Position numbers and translations under genes: made by a program
Part shown: positions 1 through 8,623 of the stretch, one piece after another
Layout of the letters: each line of letters begins with the position of its first letter
Position numbering within the stretch: the stretch's first letter is position 1
Origin: UBA11865 sp041570195
Lineage (GTDB): Bacteria; Chloroflexota; Anaerolineae; Promineifilales; Promineifilaceae
DNA: 64,000 bases
Assembly: GCA_041570195.1 (NCBI GenBank)
Contig: JBFFWQ010000011.1
Coordinates: forward strand, 1 to 64,000
Direction: 5' to 3'
Notes under the pieces: model-generated
What the model saw: the letters and a program-made list of their open reading frames with translations, nothing else
What the model was told of the DNA's origin: nothing
Database searches by the model: none

Positions 1-857
1 CCTTGTCTTTCATAGATAGCTTCCGCATTCGAGACCTTGACAAAGGGGTTGCCCCGCCGAAGCTCCTGAGGAAAAGCTACAACTAAATCTGAAATGCTAT
101 TTGGTCTGTTGGTCCTAATCCATTCTTTCACCACCGCCAGCACTAGCCTTCGCTTATTGAAGACATGTCCATTGAAACGATACTTAGTCAGGTCTCTCTG
201 AGACCTTTTTGCTTCCCGCCTTTCTTCAGATTTCTGCCTTATCTTGATTTGATAACTTTCTGCCTCCGGAAGGGGAATGACCTGTTGGACATCTATCAGC
301 AATTTGCCTTCAAATCTGTACGGAATCAGGCGCACACAGCGAATGTCCAGGTCTCTATCGTTGAGCCACATTACCGACGTAGTTAGCTCTTTGGAAAAAT
401 CTGCTGATACGAGAATGATTCTAACGTCAACCCCAAAGTCATCCTCTTGAGGTTCGTCCCAACCCAGAAATTCTAGCAACAGCGTCTGGGCATCTTCTTC
501 TGGAGCGGTCGCTTCCAGGTACGTTTGGTATATCTCAACAGCGCGCCTGAAGGTAAGTGTAGACACCATGGCCGCATAACGCAGAGACTGCAGATCCATA
601 TGTTCACCGGTCTCATTGCGCTTCAGTTCAATGACGACCAGGTTGCCATTGGTGTCGACAGCCAGAAGGTCGATTCTGCGTTTACTGCCCGACCACTCGG
701 AGAGTTCCTCAGCAATTACAAGGGTTTCGGGTGCGATTATTTCGATCTGTTCTTTCAACGCTGACTGAAGGTGATTTCTTTCCAGAATCCCTTCGCTGCT
801 GAAGCTTGTCACTTCTATTTTTTCCAATTCGTTATCGGCGAAACTGTAGATTGCCAT
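1..857 (-). CDS. NucS/DUF91-like PD-(D/E)XK endonuclease, 3' end cut by window edge
   Basis: An open frame runs on the minus strand from ATG at 857 to the window edge, about 285 codons with no stop. Residues 61-80 read RIDLLAVDTNGNLVVIELKR, a PD-(D/E)XK nuclease core with D63, E77 and K79, followed by a QSLRYA motif near residues 90-95 like that of NucS/DUF91 nucleases. A GAGGG ribosome site lies about 8 bases before the ATG. It starts 25 bases after the stop of the AAA ATPase gene, so the two are probably co-transcribed. After about residue 200 there is a basic, charged stretch, then a region of unknown fold. Mismatch or branched-DNA cleavage is known for NucS; the role here is inferred. Confidence 0.7.
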   Translation of the reverse strand, partial: MAIYSFADNELEKIEVTSFSSEGILERNHLQSALKEQIEIIAPETLVIAEELSEWSGSKRRIDLLAVDTNGNLVVIELKRNETGEHMDLQSLRYAAMVSTLTFRRAVEIYQTYLEATAPEEDAQTLLLEFLGWDEPQEDDFGVDVRIILVSADFSKELTTSVMWLNDRDLDIRCVRLIPYRFEGKLLIDVQQVIPLPEAESYQIKIRQKSEERREAKRSQRDLTKYRFNGHVFNKRRLVLAVVKEWIRTNRPNSISDLVVAFPQELRRGNPFVKVSNAEAIYERQ

Positions 858-882
858 AGGTGAGTCCCTCTTTCCGGCCGAA

Positions 883-2043
883 TCAGTCCAAATCGCTAAC
901 GAGTTCTGTGACCGCCTGAAGCGGGTAAACTGTCAAATTGTGGTCGATTGAATACGAGTGCTGACCGGGATAAATGATCCACACATGGCGTAACTCAAGA
1001 TCCTTGATAGCCTGGCGCATGGAGCGCGTGGCGTCGGGAGCCTCATTCAACTTCATCGCGATGCCATAGCGTTGGCCTCTGTGAAAAAAGAGTAGATCAA
1101 GCTCAGCCCCGCTATGGGTGGCCCAGAAATAGGCTTGTGTTGGCTTCACGGCTTGAAGAACTTGCTCCAGCACAAAGCCTTCCCATGATGCGGCAACCTG
1201 CGGATGAGCCATCAAGCTGTGGCGGTTTGGAAGGTCCAACAGAGCATGCAGCAAGCCCGTATCACGCAGGAAGATTCTTGGCGATTTGACCTGACGTTTG
1301 CCGATGTTCGTATACCAGGGCTGCAGTTGACGAACCATGAATGTCCCGGTAAGAACATCCAGATAGGATCGGACAGTCTTATCGGACAGACCCATCGCTC
1401 GTCCCAGCGCCGAAGCATTCCAGGTCTGGCCATGGTTATGGGCAAGCATCGTCCAGAAACGACGCATATTGGGCGTTGGAACCGCGATGCCCAGTCGCGG
1501 AATATCACGCTCCAAAAAAGTGCGGACAAAGCCCTCGCGCCAGGCCAGGCTGTCTTCGTCAGAGTCAGCCAGATAGGAACGGGGGAAGCAGCCTCGAACC
1601 CAAAGTGTCTGCCACTGTTCAGGGTCAATCTCGCCCAGGTCAAATCCCTGAAGTTCGATGGCTTCCACCCGACCGGCTAGAGTCTCAGATACATTCTTGA
1701 TGATTTCAGGCGATGCGCTGCCAAGCACGAGGAATCGGGCCTTGTTTTCCGGACGGTCCACCAGAATCCGAAGTGTACTAAACAGCTGGGGTGCAACCTG
1801 GATCTGGTCAATGACAACCAACCCCCCAAGAGATCCAAGTACAAGCTCCGGGTTCTGTAAACGGCGCACATCTGGTTGTGATTCAAGATCAAAATGAGTG
1901 ACGGCTAGGTCGCCTGACGACTGCTGAGCGAAGGCCCGAGCCAACGTCGTCTTGCCTGCCTGTCTGGGTCCTAGCAGGGCTGTTACCGGCGAACGTCTAG
2001 TTGCCTCGTTCAGCCGTTGCAGATAAGTCGATCTCGATACCAT
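883..2043 (-). CDS. DUF4143-type AAA+ ATPase with degenerate catalytic residues
   Basis: 386 aa, the usual size of AAA/DUF4143 proteins. The N-terminal P-loop is intact (GPRQAGKTTLA, about residues 26-36). The Walker B segment reads VVIDQIQ where the family normally has a glutamate after the aspartate, so the catalytic base is replaced by Gln (codon CAG). The C-terminal DUF4143 nuclease-like part keeps ELDLLFF, but the expected E-x-K motif reads GIAMK, so its acidic residue is Ala. The protein may bind ATP without efficient hydrolysis. It sits upstream of the NucS-like gene and behind a long palindrome. Function within this family is poorly defined. Confidence 0.75.
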   Translation of the reverse strand: MVSRSTYLQRLNEATRRSPVTALLGPRQAGKTTLARAFAQQSSGDLAVTHFDLESQPDVRRLQNPELVLGSLGGLVVIDQIQVAPQLFSTLRILVDRPENKARFLVLGSASPEIIKNVSETLAGRVEAIELQGFDLGEIDPEQWQTLWVRGCFPRSYLADSDEDSLAWREGFVRTFLERDIPRLGIAVPTPNMRRFWTMLAHNHGQTWNASALGRAMGLSDKTVRSYLDVLTGTFMVRQLQPWYTNIGKRQVKSPRIFLRDTGLLHALLDLPNRHSLMAHPQVAASWEGFVLEQVLQAVKPTQAYFWATHSGAELDLLFFHRGQRYGIAMKLNEAPDATRSMRQAIKDLELRHVWIIYPGQHSYSIDHNLTVYPLQAVTELVSDLD

Positions 2044-2363
2044 CCGCTACATTCTACCTTGAAAACTCGGATTAAGACTCCGAATTTTCAAGTTTTTTGT
2101 GTTACTTTGGTACTTCCAAGCGCTGATTCAACATGGTCTCGGCCCCAATTAGAAAGCTACAGGTCCTGGCAGCAGCGCTTTCAAGACCCAAGACCCCCGC
2201 ACTAAACCCAACCACAACTAGGTTGCGTTCAGTAACACTTCGCCATTTTCCCGGAAACTAACGAACTCGCGGAATCGGCAAAACGATTGCAAGTCTCCGA
2301 GAAAGGTGTTCGCCCTCTCGATTAAACGGGTAGCAGGTTCTGATGGAATTCAGAGTTGGCTAT
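2044..2363. other. Gap between nuoN and the AAA ATPase gene
   Basis: No coding frame with recognisable protein features is seen on either strand. The only clear structure is the inverted repeat at 2058-2092. The rest should hold the promoter of the AAA/nuclease pair and the 3' end of the nuoN transcript, but I cannot place either with confidence. Confidence 0.5.
2058..2092. repeat. 14-base inverted repeat just upstream of the AAA gene
   Basis: The arms CTTGAAAACTCGGA (2058-2071) and TCCGAATTTTCAAG (2079-2092) pair with one mismatch around a 7-base loop. On the plus strand the right arm is followed by six T residues, as in an intrinsic terminator, yet no plus-strand gene lies upstream. On the minus strand the structure ends 15 bases before the ATG at 2043, where it could act as an operator or hide the ribosome site. 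Confidence 0.6.
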
Positions 2364-3833
2364 CTATCCCCCAGCCAGAACCTGGGTCCCGGAGAAGACC
2401 GCCTCACGCGCGGCGTCAAAGAACGGTTCGGGGTAGACGCCCAACAGGAAGGTGAGGACCAGGGCCACGACCACCGCGGCCGCTATGGCCGGTTTAACGA
2501 CCACCTCGCCTTCTCCATCGTACATGAATGAGTAGAACACCACCCGCAGGTAGAAGTAGGCCGAGACCACGCTAGTGATCACGGCGATGACGGCCAACCA
2601 GGTCATGTCGGCGTTGATCACCGCGCCGAAGACGCCGAACTTGGCCGTGAAGCCGCCGGTCGGCGGGATGCCGGTCAGCGACAGCATGAAGTAGGCCAAA
2701 GCCAGGGCCAGCAGCGGGCTGCGTTTGTAGAGACCTTTGTAGTCGTCCAGCATGACGCCCTGATTGTCTTTGCGCTCCACGGCGATGACGATGGCGAAGG
2801 CGCCGAGATTTGTGAACAAGTAGGCCAGCATATAGAACAAGGCCGCACTCATGCCCTCTTGGGAATCCACGGCCGCGGCCACACCCATCATGATGAATCC
2901 GGCATGGGCGATGCTGGAATAAGCCAGCATGCGTTTGACGTTGCGCTGAACCAGAGCGATGACGTTACCGGTGATCATGGTCAATGCGGCAATTACCGCC
3001 AGAGCCGGCACCCAGGCTTCGCTGATGTCAGGCAGCGCGTAGATGAAAATGCGAATCAGGGCCGCGAATCCGGCAACCTTGGCCCCAACTGACATGAAGG
3101 CAGTGACTGACGTCGGCGCGCCTTCGTAAACGTCGGGCGTCCACATATGGAACGGTACGGCAGCCACCTTGAAGGCCAAGCCAACCAGGATCAACACCGC
3201 ACCGACGAACAGCAATTCGCTGCCGGCGACCGCGCTGTCCAAAACCTCGGGCAGAGCCGTCGTACCCGTAGCCCCATATACCATGGCGATGCCGAAGACC
3301 AGAAAACCTGAGGCGAATGCGCCCAGCAAGAAGTACTTCAAGGCCGACTCTTCTGAGTCAAGCCGCGGCCGGGCAAAGCCAGAAAGAACGTACAATGGAA
3401 TCGAAAGCAGCTCCAGGGCCAGAAAGATCAGTATCAGGTCATTGGCCATGGCCATTAACATCATACCGCTGACCGAGAATAGCATCAGGTAGTAGTATTC
3501 GCCGCGCTCAAGATCAGCTTTTCGCAAATAGTCGAGGGAGATCAAGACCGTCATGAACGCCGTAAGTAGAATGATGGCGTTGATGAACAGGCTATAGTTG
3601 TCGACCATGACCATCGGCGTTCCACCCTCGGGAATAAAGGTGCCCCTTTGTACTCCCCACAGACCGATGGTTTGAATGAAAGCCAGGACGATGCCAACCA
3701 GGCTCAACCAGGCGATCCAGGTCTTGTTTTTGCTACGAACAATCAGATCCAGGAGCATCAGGACAACGGCCGTGCCCACGATGAGCAACCAGGGCAAGAT
3801 GAGAAGCAGATTTAGCGTTGGCGCTTGGAACAT
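2364..3833 (-). CDS. nuoN: NADH-quinone oxidoreductase subunit N
   Basis: 489 aa, a normal length, almost entirely made of hydrophobic helices (about 14). NuoN is one of the three antiporter-like proton-pumping subunits of the complex I membrane arm. Family signatures include the PFHMWTPDVYEGAPTSVTAF stretch with the lysine-bearing helices around it and SSIAHAGF further on. It ends the nuo cluster but is separated from nuoM by two unrelated genes. The 169-base gap upstream, after the molybdoenzyme gene, may hold its own promoter. Confidence 0.96.
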   Translation of the reverse strand: MFQAPTLNLLLILPWLLIVGTAVVLMLLDLIVRSKNKTWIAWLSLVGIVLAFIQTIGLWGVQRGTFIPEGGTPMVMVDNYSLFINAIILLTAFMTVLISLDYLRKADLERGEYYYLMLFSVSGMMLMAMANDLILIFLALELLSIPLYVLSGFARPRLDSEESALKYFLLGAFASGFLVFGIAMVYGATGTTALPEVLDSAVAGSELLFVGAVLILVGLAFKVAAVPFHMWTPDVYEGAPTSVTAFMSVGAKVAGFAALIRIFIYALPDISEAWVPALAVIAALTMITGNVIALVQRNVKRMLAYSSIAHAGFIMMGVAAAVDSQEGMSAALFYMLAYLFTNLGAFAIVIAVERKDNQGVMLDDYKGLYKRSPLLALALAYFMLSLTGIPPTGGFTAKFGVFGAVINADMTWLAVIAVITSVVSAYFYLRVVFYSFMYDGEGEVVVKPAIAAAVVVALVLTFLLGVYPEPFFDAAREAVFSGTQVLAGG

Positions 3834-4002
3834 AATGGTCAGAGTCCCTCACTCGATCCAATTTTCACAATGATACCAGATTTGACCTTGCCAGCCACGT
3901 CAAGACAGGCTCATAAAACGGCTTTGAGCCCGTTTGCTTCGCACAGACGGGGCCTTTCAACCCTGGGCAATCCCGTAAAGCAATTCCAGCCGAACAACAC
4001 GT

Positions 4003-6096
4003 TTAGTCAACTCCGTTGGCCGGCCGGATCCAGACCCGGTTGCTATGAAATGTGCTTTGACCGGCCAAATCGCCTAGAGTGTCCGGTGTGGTCCAATTGA
4101 CGTTGCGGCCGCCGCTGAGCTTGGGCCAATAACCCTTCGGCGAAGCCAGCACACCGCGCCGCACATTGTCGGTAACTACAGCTCGCAGCTCTAACCAACC
4201 GCGTCCATTTTCTAGCACGACCCGGTCCCCATCGCCGATGTTTCGCTCCTCGGCATCGGCCGGATGAATTTCCAGAAATGGCGATCCTTCCCTGCCCACC
4301 AATCCTGGCTGGTTGGCCAGGCTACTGCTGACGAAGTGATGGGCCGCGCCGCTCAGCAGCATCAGCGACATCGCCGGGTCAAAACGGGCGTCGTCTGGAT
4401 CCCGGCCGCCGTCGTCGGCTGCTATCGCTTCGAAGGCCGGCAGCGGGCCCAATCCTAGCCGGGCAAAGGCCATGCTGTACAGCTCGACCTTGCCGCTGGG
4501 CGTTGGGAAGCGGCCGCCGGCAAAGGGCACATCTGATTCTAACGCCAGCTGGACCGTTCTCTCTTCTTCCAGTCGCTTCAGCGTGATGCCCTGCAACGCC
4601 GGATTACGTTCGGCCGTCGCCGCCAGGACCTCGGCGATAACTTCGTCCTCGTCTTGTTTCAGCCATGAATCGTCAAAGCCCATAGCCCGGGCCAGCAAAC
4701 GCATGACGGTCCAGTTGCTCTTGCTTTGTGCCAGCGGCGGGATGGCCGGCCGGTTAAAGGTCAGGTAGGTGTGGCCATAGGCCTTGTTCAGGTCCGTTTG
4801 CTCCAATTGCGAAGTGGCCGGCAAAACGATATCGGCGTAATCGGCCGTGTCGGTCATGAACAATTCGTGGACTACGGTAAACAGGTCCTCGCGCTGCAGT
4901 CCTTCTACGATACGACCGGCATTGGGCGACGAAGCGACCGGATTTGCAGCAAAGACGAATAACGACTTGATCGGCGGATCTTGGGCTTCGCCTAGAAGCG
5001 CCGCACCCAGCCGGTTCATATTCACCCGGCGGCCTGGGGCCGGACTGTGACGCCATTTGTTTACCGCTTCACTGTCCCAGGTCACATAGCCGCCGGCGGT
5101 ATAGGCCAAGCCGCCGCCCCGAATTCCGTATTGGCCGGTCAGGGCCGGCAGAGCGCAGATAGCCCGGACGTTTTGGCCGCCGTTCAGGTTACGATTGATG
5201 CCGTCCGAGATCTTGATCAATGCCGGCCGGCTCGATGCGTACAGCCGGGCCAGGCTCACAACTTGCTCTTCGTCCAGCCCGGTGAGTGCCGCCACACGCT
5301 CTGGCGGATAGCCGGCCAGGCTAGCCCGAAGCTCAGGCCAGCCAACCGTATGCTCGGCCAGCCAGGCTTCATCGTGAAGCCCTTCGCCGACGATGACATG
5401 TGCCAGGCCAAGCGCCAACACACCGTCGCTGCCCGGTCGCGGGGCCAGATGCAGATCAGCGCCTTTCGCCGTCCTTGTGCGGCGCGGGTCGATGACCACC
5501 AGCCGCGTCCCCTGGCGCTGAGCCTGACGCAAAAAGGGCATGAAATGAGGCCCGGTGCTAGCCGGGTTATGGCCCCACACAATGACCAGCTTGCTGTGGC
5601 TGACATCGGCATAACCCTGGCTGTGACGGGCGCCGAGCGTCGTCATGACGGCCACATTGGCCGCCGCGTCGCAAATAGTCCGCTCTAATTGGCTGGCGCC
5701 CAGGCGATTCCAGAAACGGCCGTTGGCCACGGTCAACTGGACCAGTCCCAGCGTACCGCTGTAACTATAGGGCAAAATCGCTTCCGGCCCATGCTCGGCA
5801 ATGATCTGCCCCCAGCGCTCGGCGATCTGTGCCAGGGCCTCCTCCCAGGAAATCGGCCGCCAATTGCCGCTGCCTTTAGGCCCAACGCGGTGCAGCGGCC
5901 GGGTCAGGCGGTCCGGGTGGTAGATATGGTCCAGGTAAGGCCGCACCTTGGCGCACAGCCAACCCTGGGTGATCGGGTGGTCCGGATCGCCGCGAAAAGC
6001 CACGGCCCGACCATCCCGTACCTCAGTTATTACCCCGCAAGTATCCGGGCAATCATGTGGGCATGCGCCGTGTATGAGCTTCAAGCCGTTAGTCAT
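4003..6096 (-). CDS. Molybdopterin-dependent oxidoreductase (DMSO reductase superfamily)
   Basis: 697 aa. The N-terminal [4Fe-4S] motif uses C12, C16, C20 and C48 (CPHDCPDTC...WLCAK). The molybdopterin-binding body follows, with VIWGHNPAST, VVIDPRRT and, near the C-terminus, the cofactor-dinucleotide domain (HPADAEERNIGDGDRVVLEN). C142 in the ERTICDAA segment lies where the family has its Mo ligand, so a Cys-ligated Mo is plausible. No Tat signal is visible, so it is probably cytoplasmic. Its ATG overlaps the stop of the phosphoesterase gene (ATGA), showing tight coupling. The substrate cannot be told; a formate-dehydrogenase- or polysulfide-reductase-like role is possible. Confidence 0.85.
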   Translation of the reverse strand: MTNGLKLIHGACPHDCPDTCGVITEVRDGRAVAFRGDPDHPITQGWLCAKVRPYLDHIYHPDRLTRPLHRVGPKGSGNWRPISWEEALAQIAERWGQIIAEHGPEAILPYSYSGTLGLVQLTVANGRFWNRLGASQLERTICDAAANVAVMTTLGARHSQGYADVSHSKLVIVWGHNPASTGPHFMPFLRQAQRQGTRLVVIDPRRTRTAKGADLHLAPRPGSDGVLALGLAHVIVGEGLHDEAWLAEHTVGWPELRASLAGYPPERVAALTGLDEEQVVSLARLYASSRPALIKISDGINRNLNGGQNVRAICALPALTGQYGIRGGGLAYTAGGYVTWDSEAVNKWRHSPAPGRRVNMNRLGAALLGEAQDPPIKSLFVFAANPVASSPNAGRIVEGLQREDLFTVVHELFMTDTADYADIVLPATSQLEQTDLNKAYGHTYLTFNRPAIPPLAQSKSNWTVMRLLARAMGFDDSWLKQDEDEVIAEVLAATAERNPALQGITLKRLEEERTVQLALESDVPFAGGRFPTPSGKVELYSMAFARLGLGPLPAFEAIAADDGGRDPDDARFDPAMSLMLLSGAAHHFVSSSLANQPGLVGREGSPFLEIHPADAEERNIGDGDRVVLENGRGWLELRAVVTDNVRRGVLASPKGYWPKLSGGRNVNWTTPDTLGDLAGQSTFHSNRVWIRPANGVD

Positions 6097-6911
6097 GAGT
6101 TGCTAACTGCCGGCCTGGGAAATGAATGATGGTGGATGATGGTCTGGTCAGGCAACAAATGGACAAAGCTGTAACCCGGTAGTTCATCTGGATCATAGCG
6201 CACGTCTGCATCGCCGGGCCAGGCGGCAAACTGAGAAAAGACGCTGGCTGTGCTCGTGTAGCGAATGCCGTCGCGGATGTTCTGCATGTGCTGGTGTACG
6301 TGTCCATAAAAGACGCCTCGCAACCGACTTTGGGCCGGCCGCAGCGCCTGGTGTAAAGCCTCGCCATTCAACACTGGCATATGTTTGTCCATCCAGATCG
6401 AATTCATGGTCAAGACCGGGTAATGCAAAAAGATGGTAAGCGGCGGACCTTCCGGCCCGGCCTCTCGGGCCACTACTTCGAATTGAGAATCTGGCAGCAG
6501 CCCATTGGGTTCAATTTCGTCTGGCCCGCGGGCGTCGAGCACCAGAAAACGATAACCCTTTACCGCAAAAGCATACGACAATCGGTCTGGATCATGGTCA
6601 ACATCCTCTTTGTGGCCCATGGGCAAGTAACGGCGAATATCGGCCGCCGTATCATGGTTACCAACGACATAATAGATGGGCGCGTCCAATGGCGCCAGCG
6701 TTTCGGCGGCCAGCCGATAAGCGGCCGGATCGGGTTCGGTGACCACATCACCGGTATGAACGACAAAATCCGGCCGCTGAGGCAGGTGGTTGATGATTTC
6801 GACCACGCGCCGGGCGCACGGCACCGGGTAATGTCCATGGCGACTATAATCGGCCGTCGGGCCAAAATGCGTGTCGCTGATGTGGACGAAATAGACAACC
6901 TCGTCTGGCAT
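6093..6911 (-). CDS. Calcineurin-like metallophosphoesterase
   Basis: 272 aa with the full two-metal set of the family: D13 and H15 (ISDTH), D55 (TGD), N85-H86 (GNHD), a histidine in the FLHYP segment and GHVHQH near residue 215. It resembles CpdA/GpdQ-type cyclic-nucleotide or phosphodiester hydrolases in size and motif order. No signal peptide is seen. Its stop overlaps the start of the molybdoenzyme gene by four bases. It begins after a strong hairpin that follows nuoM, so it may head its own transcript. The substrate is unknown. Confidence 0.87.
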   Translation of the reverse strand: MPDEVVYFVHISDTHFGPTADYSRHGHYPVPCARRVVEIINHLPQRPDFVVHTGDVVTEPDPAAYRLAAETLAPLDAPIYYVVGNHDTAADIRRYLPMGHKEDVDHDPDRLSYAFAVKGYRFLVLDARGPDEIEPNGLLPDSQFEVVAREAGPEGPPLTIFLHYPVLTMNSIWMDKHMPVLNGEALHQALRPAQSRLRGVFYGHVHQHMQNIRDGIRYTSTASVFSQFAAWPGDADVRYDPDELPGYSFVHLLPDQTIIHHHSFPRPAVSNS

Positions 6912-6954
6912 TGGTTAACTCGCCCTCACTGCGATGTTCGCCTTCTACGTACAA

Positions 6955-6984
6955 CCGCCCTCAGGCCAGTTGGCCTGAGGGCGG
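6955..6984 (-). terminator. Perfect 14-bp hairpin after nuoM
   Basis: The arms CCGCCCTCAGGCCA and TGGCCTGAGGGCGG pair perfectly around a 2-base centre, lying between the nuoM stop and the phosphoesterase start. On the minus strand it is followed only by a short T-containing stretch, so it could be a terminator, an attenuator or an mRNA-stabilising element. It marks a likely break in the nuo transcript. Confidence 0.65.
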
Positions 6985-7041
6985 CGCTGATTTTCTGGAT
7001 AGATATCGCGTCTAATGGCAACAGTTACCGGCACGAGGTGC

Positions 7042-8565
7042 CTACGGCAATGCTGCCACCGCCGTCTCCAGAGAGCCGACTAACTTGGCTACCGTAGTAT
7101 CCATCAATTCGAAATACGGCGATGGGTAAATGCCGATCCAGACGATAAAGATCAGGAAGGCGATGAAAATAGCCAATTCTCGCCTATTCACATCGCGCAG
7201 CCGCCGGTTCTCCTCCTTGTCCAACGGCCCCATGAACACCCGCTGGAACATCCACAGCAGGTAAATCGCAGCCAGAATCACGCCCGAAGCGGCGAAAGCG
7301 GTGTAGATCCAGGGATTTGGTCCTAGAGCCTCCTCGGCGCCCATGGAGCCCAGGAGAATGGTGAACTCGCCCACGAAGCCGTTCAGCCCCGGCAAGCCCA
7401 TACTGGATAAGATCACCACCAGAGATAGGGCGGTGAACAAAGGCATGGCCCGCCAGATGCCGCCAAAGGCCGACATGGCCCTTGTGTGGCGTTGCTCGTA
7501 AAGGATGCCAACCAGGAAGAACAAGGCGCCGGTGCTCAGACCATGGTTGATACCTTGCAAGATGCCGCCCTGCAAGCCGGCCTCATTCAGTGAGAAAATA
7601 CCCAACATGACAAAACCCAGATGGCTGACGCTGGAATAGGCCACCAGTCGCTTGACGTCCTTCTGCGGGAAGGAGACGATCGCCCCGTATATGATGCCGA
7701 TGATGGCCAGGATGGCAATAGCCGGCGCGAAGTAGGTTGACGCCTCTGGGAACAAGGGTAGATTGAAACGGATGAAGCCGTACGTACCCATCTTTAGCAA
7801 GACGCCGGCCAGGATCACCGACCCGGCCGTGGGCGCTTCAGTATGGGCATCTGGCAGCCAGGAGTGGAAGGGGAAGATTGGCACCTTGACCGCGAAAGCG
7901 ATGGCGAAGCCCAAGAACAGCAGCCGCTGGATATTGACAGCGGCGAAAGCGTCTCGATTGGCGATGAGATCAGGCAGATCAAAGGTGCCTGTGCTCAAGC
8001 CCAGGTACAGGATGGCCAACAACATCAGCAACGAGCCCGCCATCGTGTAGAGGAAGAACTTGATGGCCGCGTAAACCCGCCGTTCGCCGCCCCACATGCC
8101 GATGAGGAAATACATTGGGATCAGCGTGAATTCCCAGAATATATAGAACAGGAACAGATCCTGGGCCAGGAATACGCCGGTCATACCTGTCAGCAGCAAC
8201 AACATGAAGATGTAATATTGTCGCACCTGATTCTTGATCGCCGACCAGGATGAAATGACGGCCAACAGCGTGATGAAGGTCGTCAGCATGACAAACAAGA
8301 TGCTAGTACCATCCACGCCCATGTAGTAGCTGATGCCCAGCGAAGGGATCCAGGTTACCTTCTCGACCATCTGCAGTCCAGGATCGCTCGGTTCAAATTC
8401 GATTAGCACCACGATCGAGATGATCAAGGTGATCACCGCCGTGCCGATAGCGATCTGCTTGATCAGCTTGTCCGACTCGACCTTGAACGGCCGTAGCAAC
8501 AGCAGTGCCAACACGCCGACCAGCGGGAAAAATGTTACCAGTGACAGAAGACCAAAACCGTCCAT
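7042..8565 (-). CDS. nuoM: NADH-quinone oxidoreductase subunit M
   Basis: 507 aa, a typical NuoM with about 14 membrane helices. The signature stretch VKVPIFPFHSWLPDAHTEAP holds the conserved Lys and the discontinuous helix of antiporter-like subunits; SSVSHLGFVMLG and GLPGLNGFVGEF follow. It pumps protons in the membrane arm of complex I. It starts 58 bases after the nuoL stop and is the last gene of the contiguous nuo run before the hairpin. Confidence 0.96.
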   Translation of the reverse strand: MDGFGLLSLVTFFPLVGVLALLLLRPFKVESDKLIKQIAIGTAVITLIISIVVLIEFEPSDPGLQMVEKVTWIPSLGISYYMGVDGTSILFVMLTTFITLLAVISSWSAIKNQVRQYYIFMLLLLTGMTGVFLAQDLFLFYIFWEFTLIPMYFLIGMWGGERRVYAAIKFFLYTMAGSLLMLLAILYLGLSTGTFDLPDLIANRDAFAAVNIQRLLFLGFAIAFAVKVPIFPFHSWLPDAHTEAPTAGSVILAGVLLKMGTYGFIRFNLPLFPEASTYFAPAIAILAIIGIIYGAIVSFPQKDVKRLVAYSSVSHLGFVMLGIFSLNEAGLQGGILQGINHGLSTGALFFLVGILYEQRHTRAMSAFGGIWRAMPLFTALSLVVILSSMGLPGLNGFVGEFTILLGSMGAEEALGPNPWIYTAFAASGVILAAIYLLWMFQRVFMGPLDKEENRRLRDVNRRELAIFIAFLIFIVWIGIYPSPYFELMDTTVAKLVGSLETAVAALP

Positions 8566-8623
8566 TTTATCTCCAACGTAGAGATTCGTTGTTGGTTCTC
8601 AAATCGCGAACCGATTCCTAAAT

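Noticed and set aside
5047..5688. 213-codon plus-strand open frame opposite the molybdoenzyme
   Set aside because: It is wholly antisense to a well-supported gene and its sequence is arginine- and glutamine-rich without motifs.
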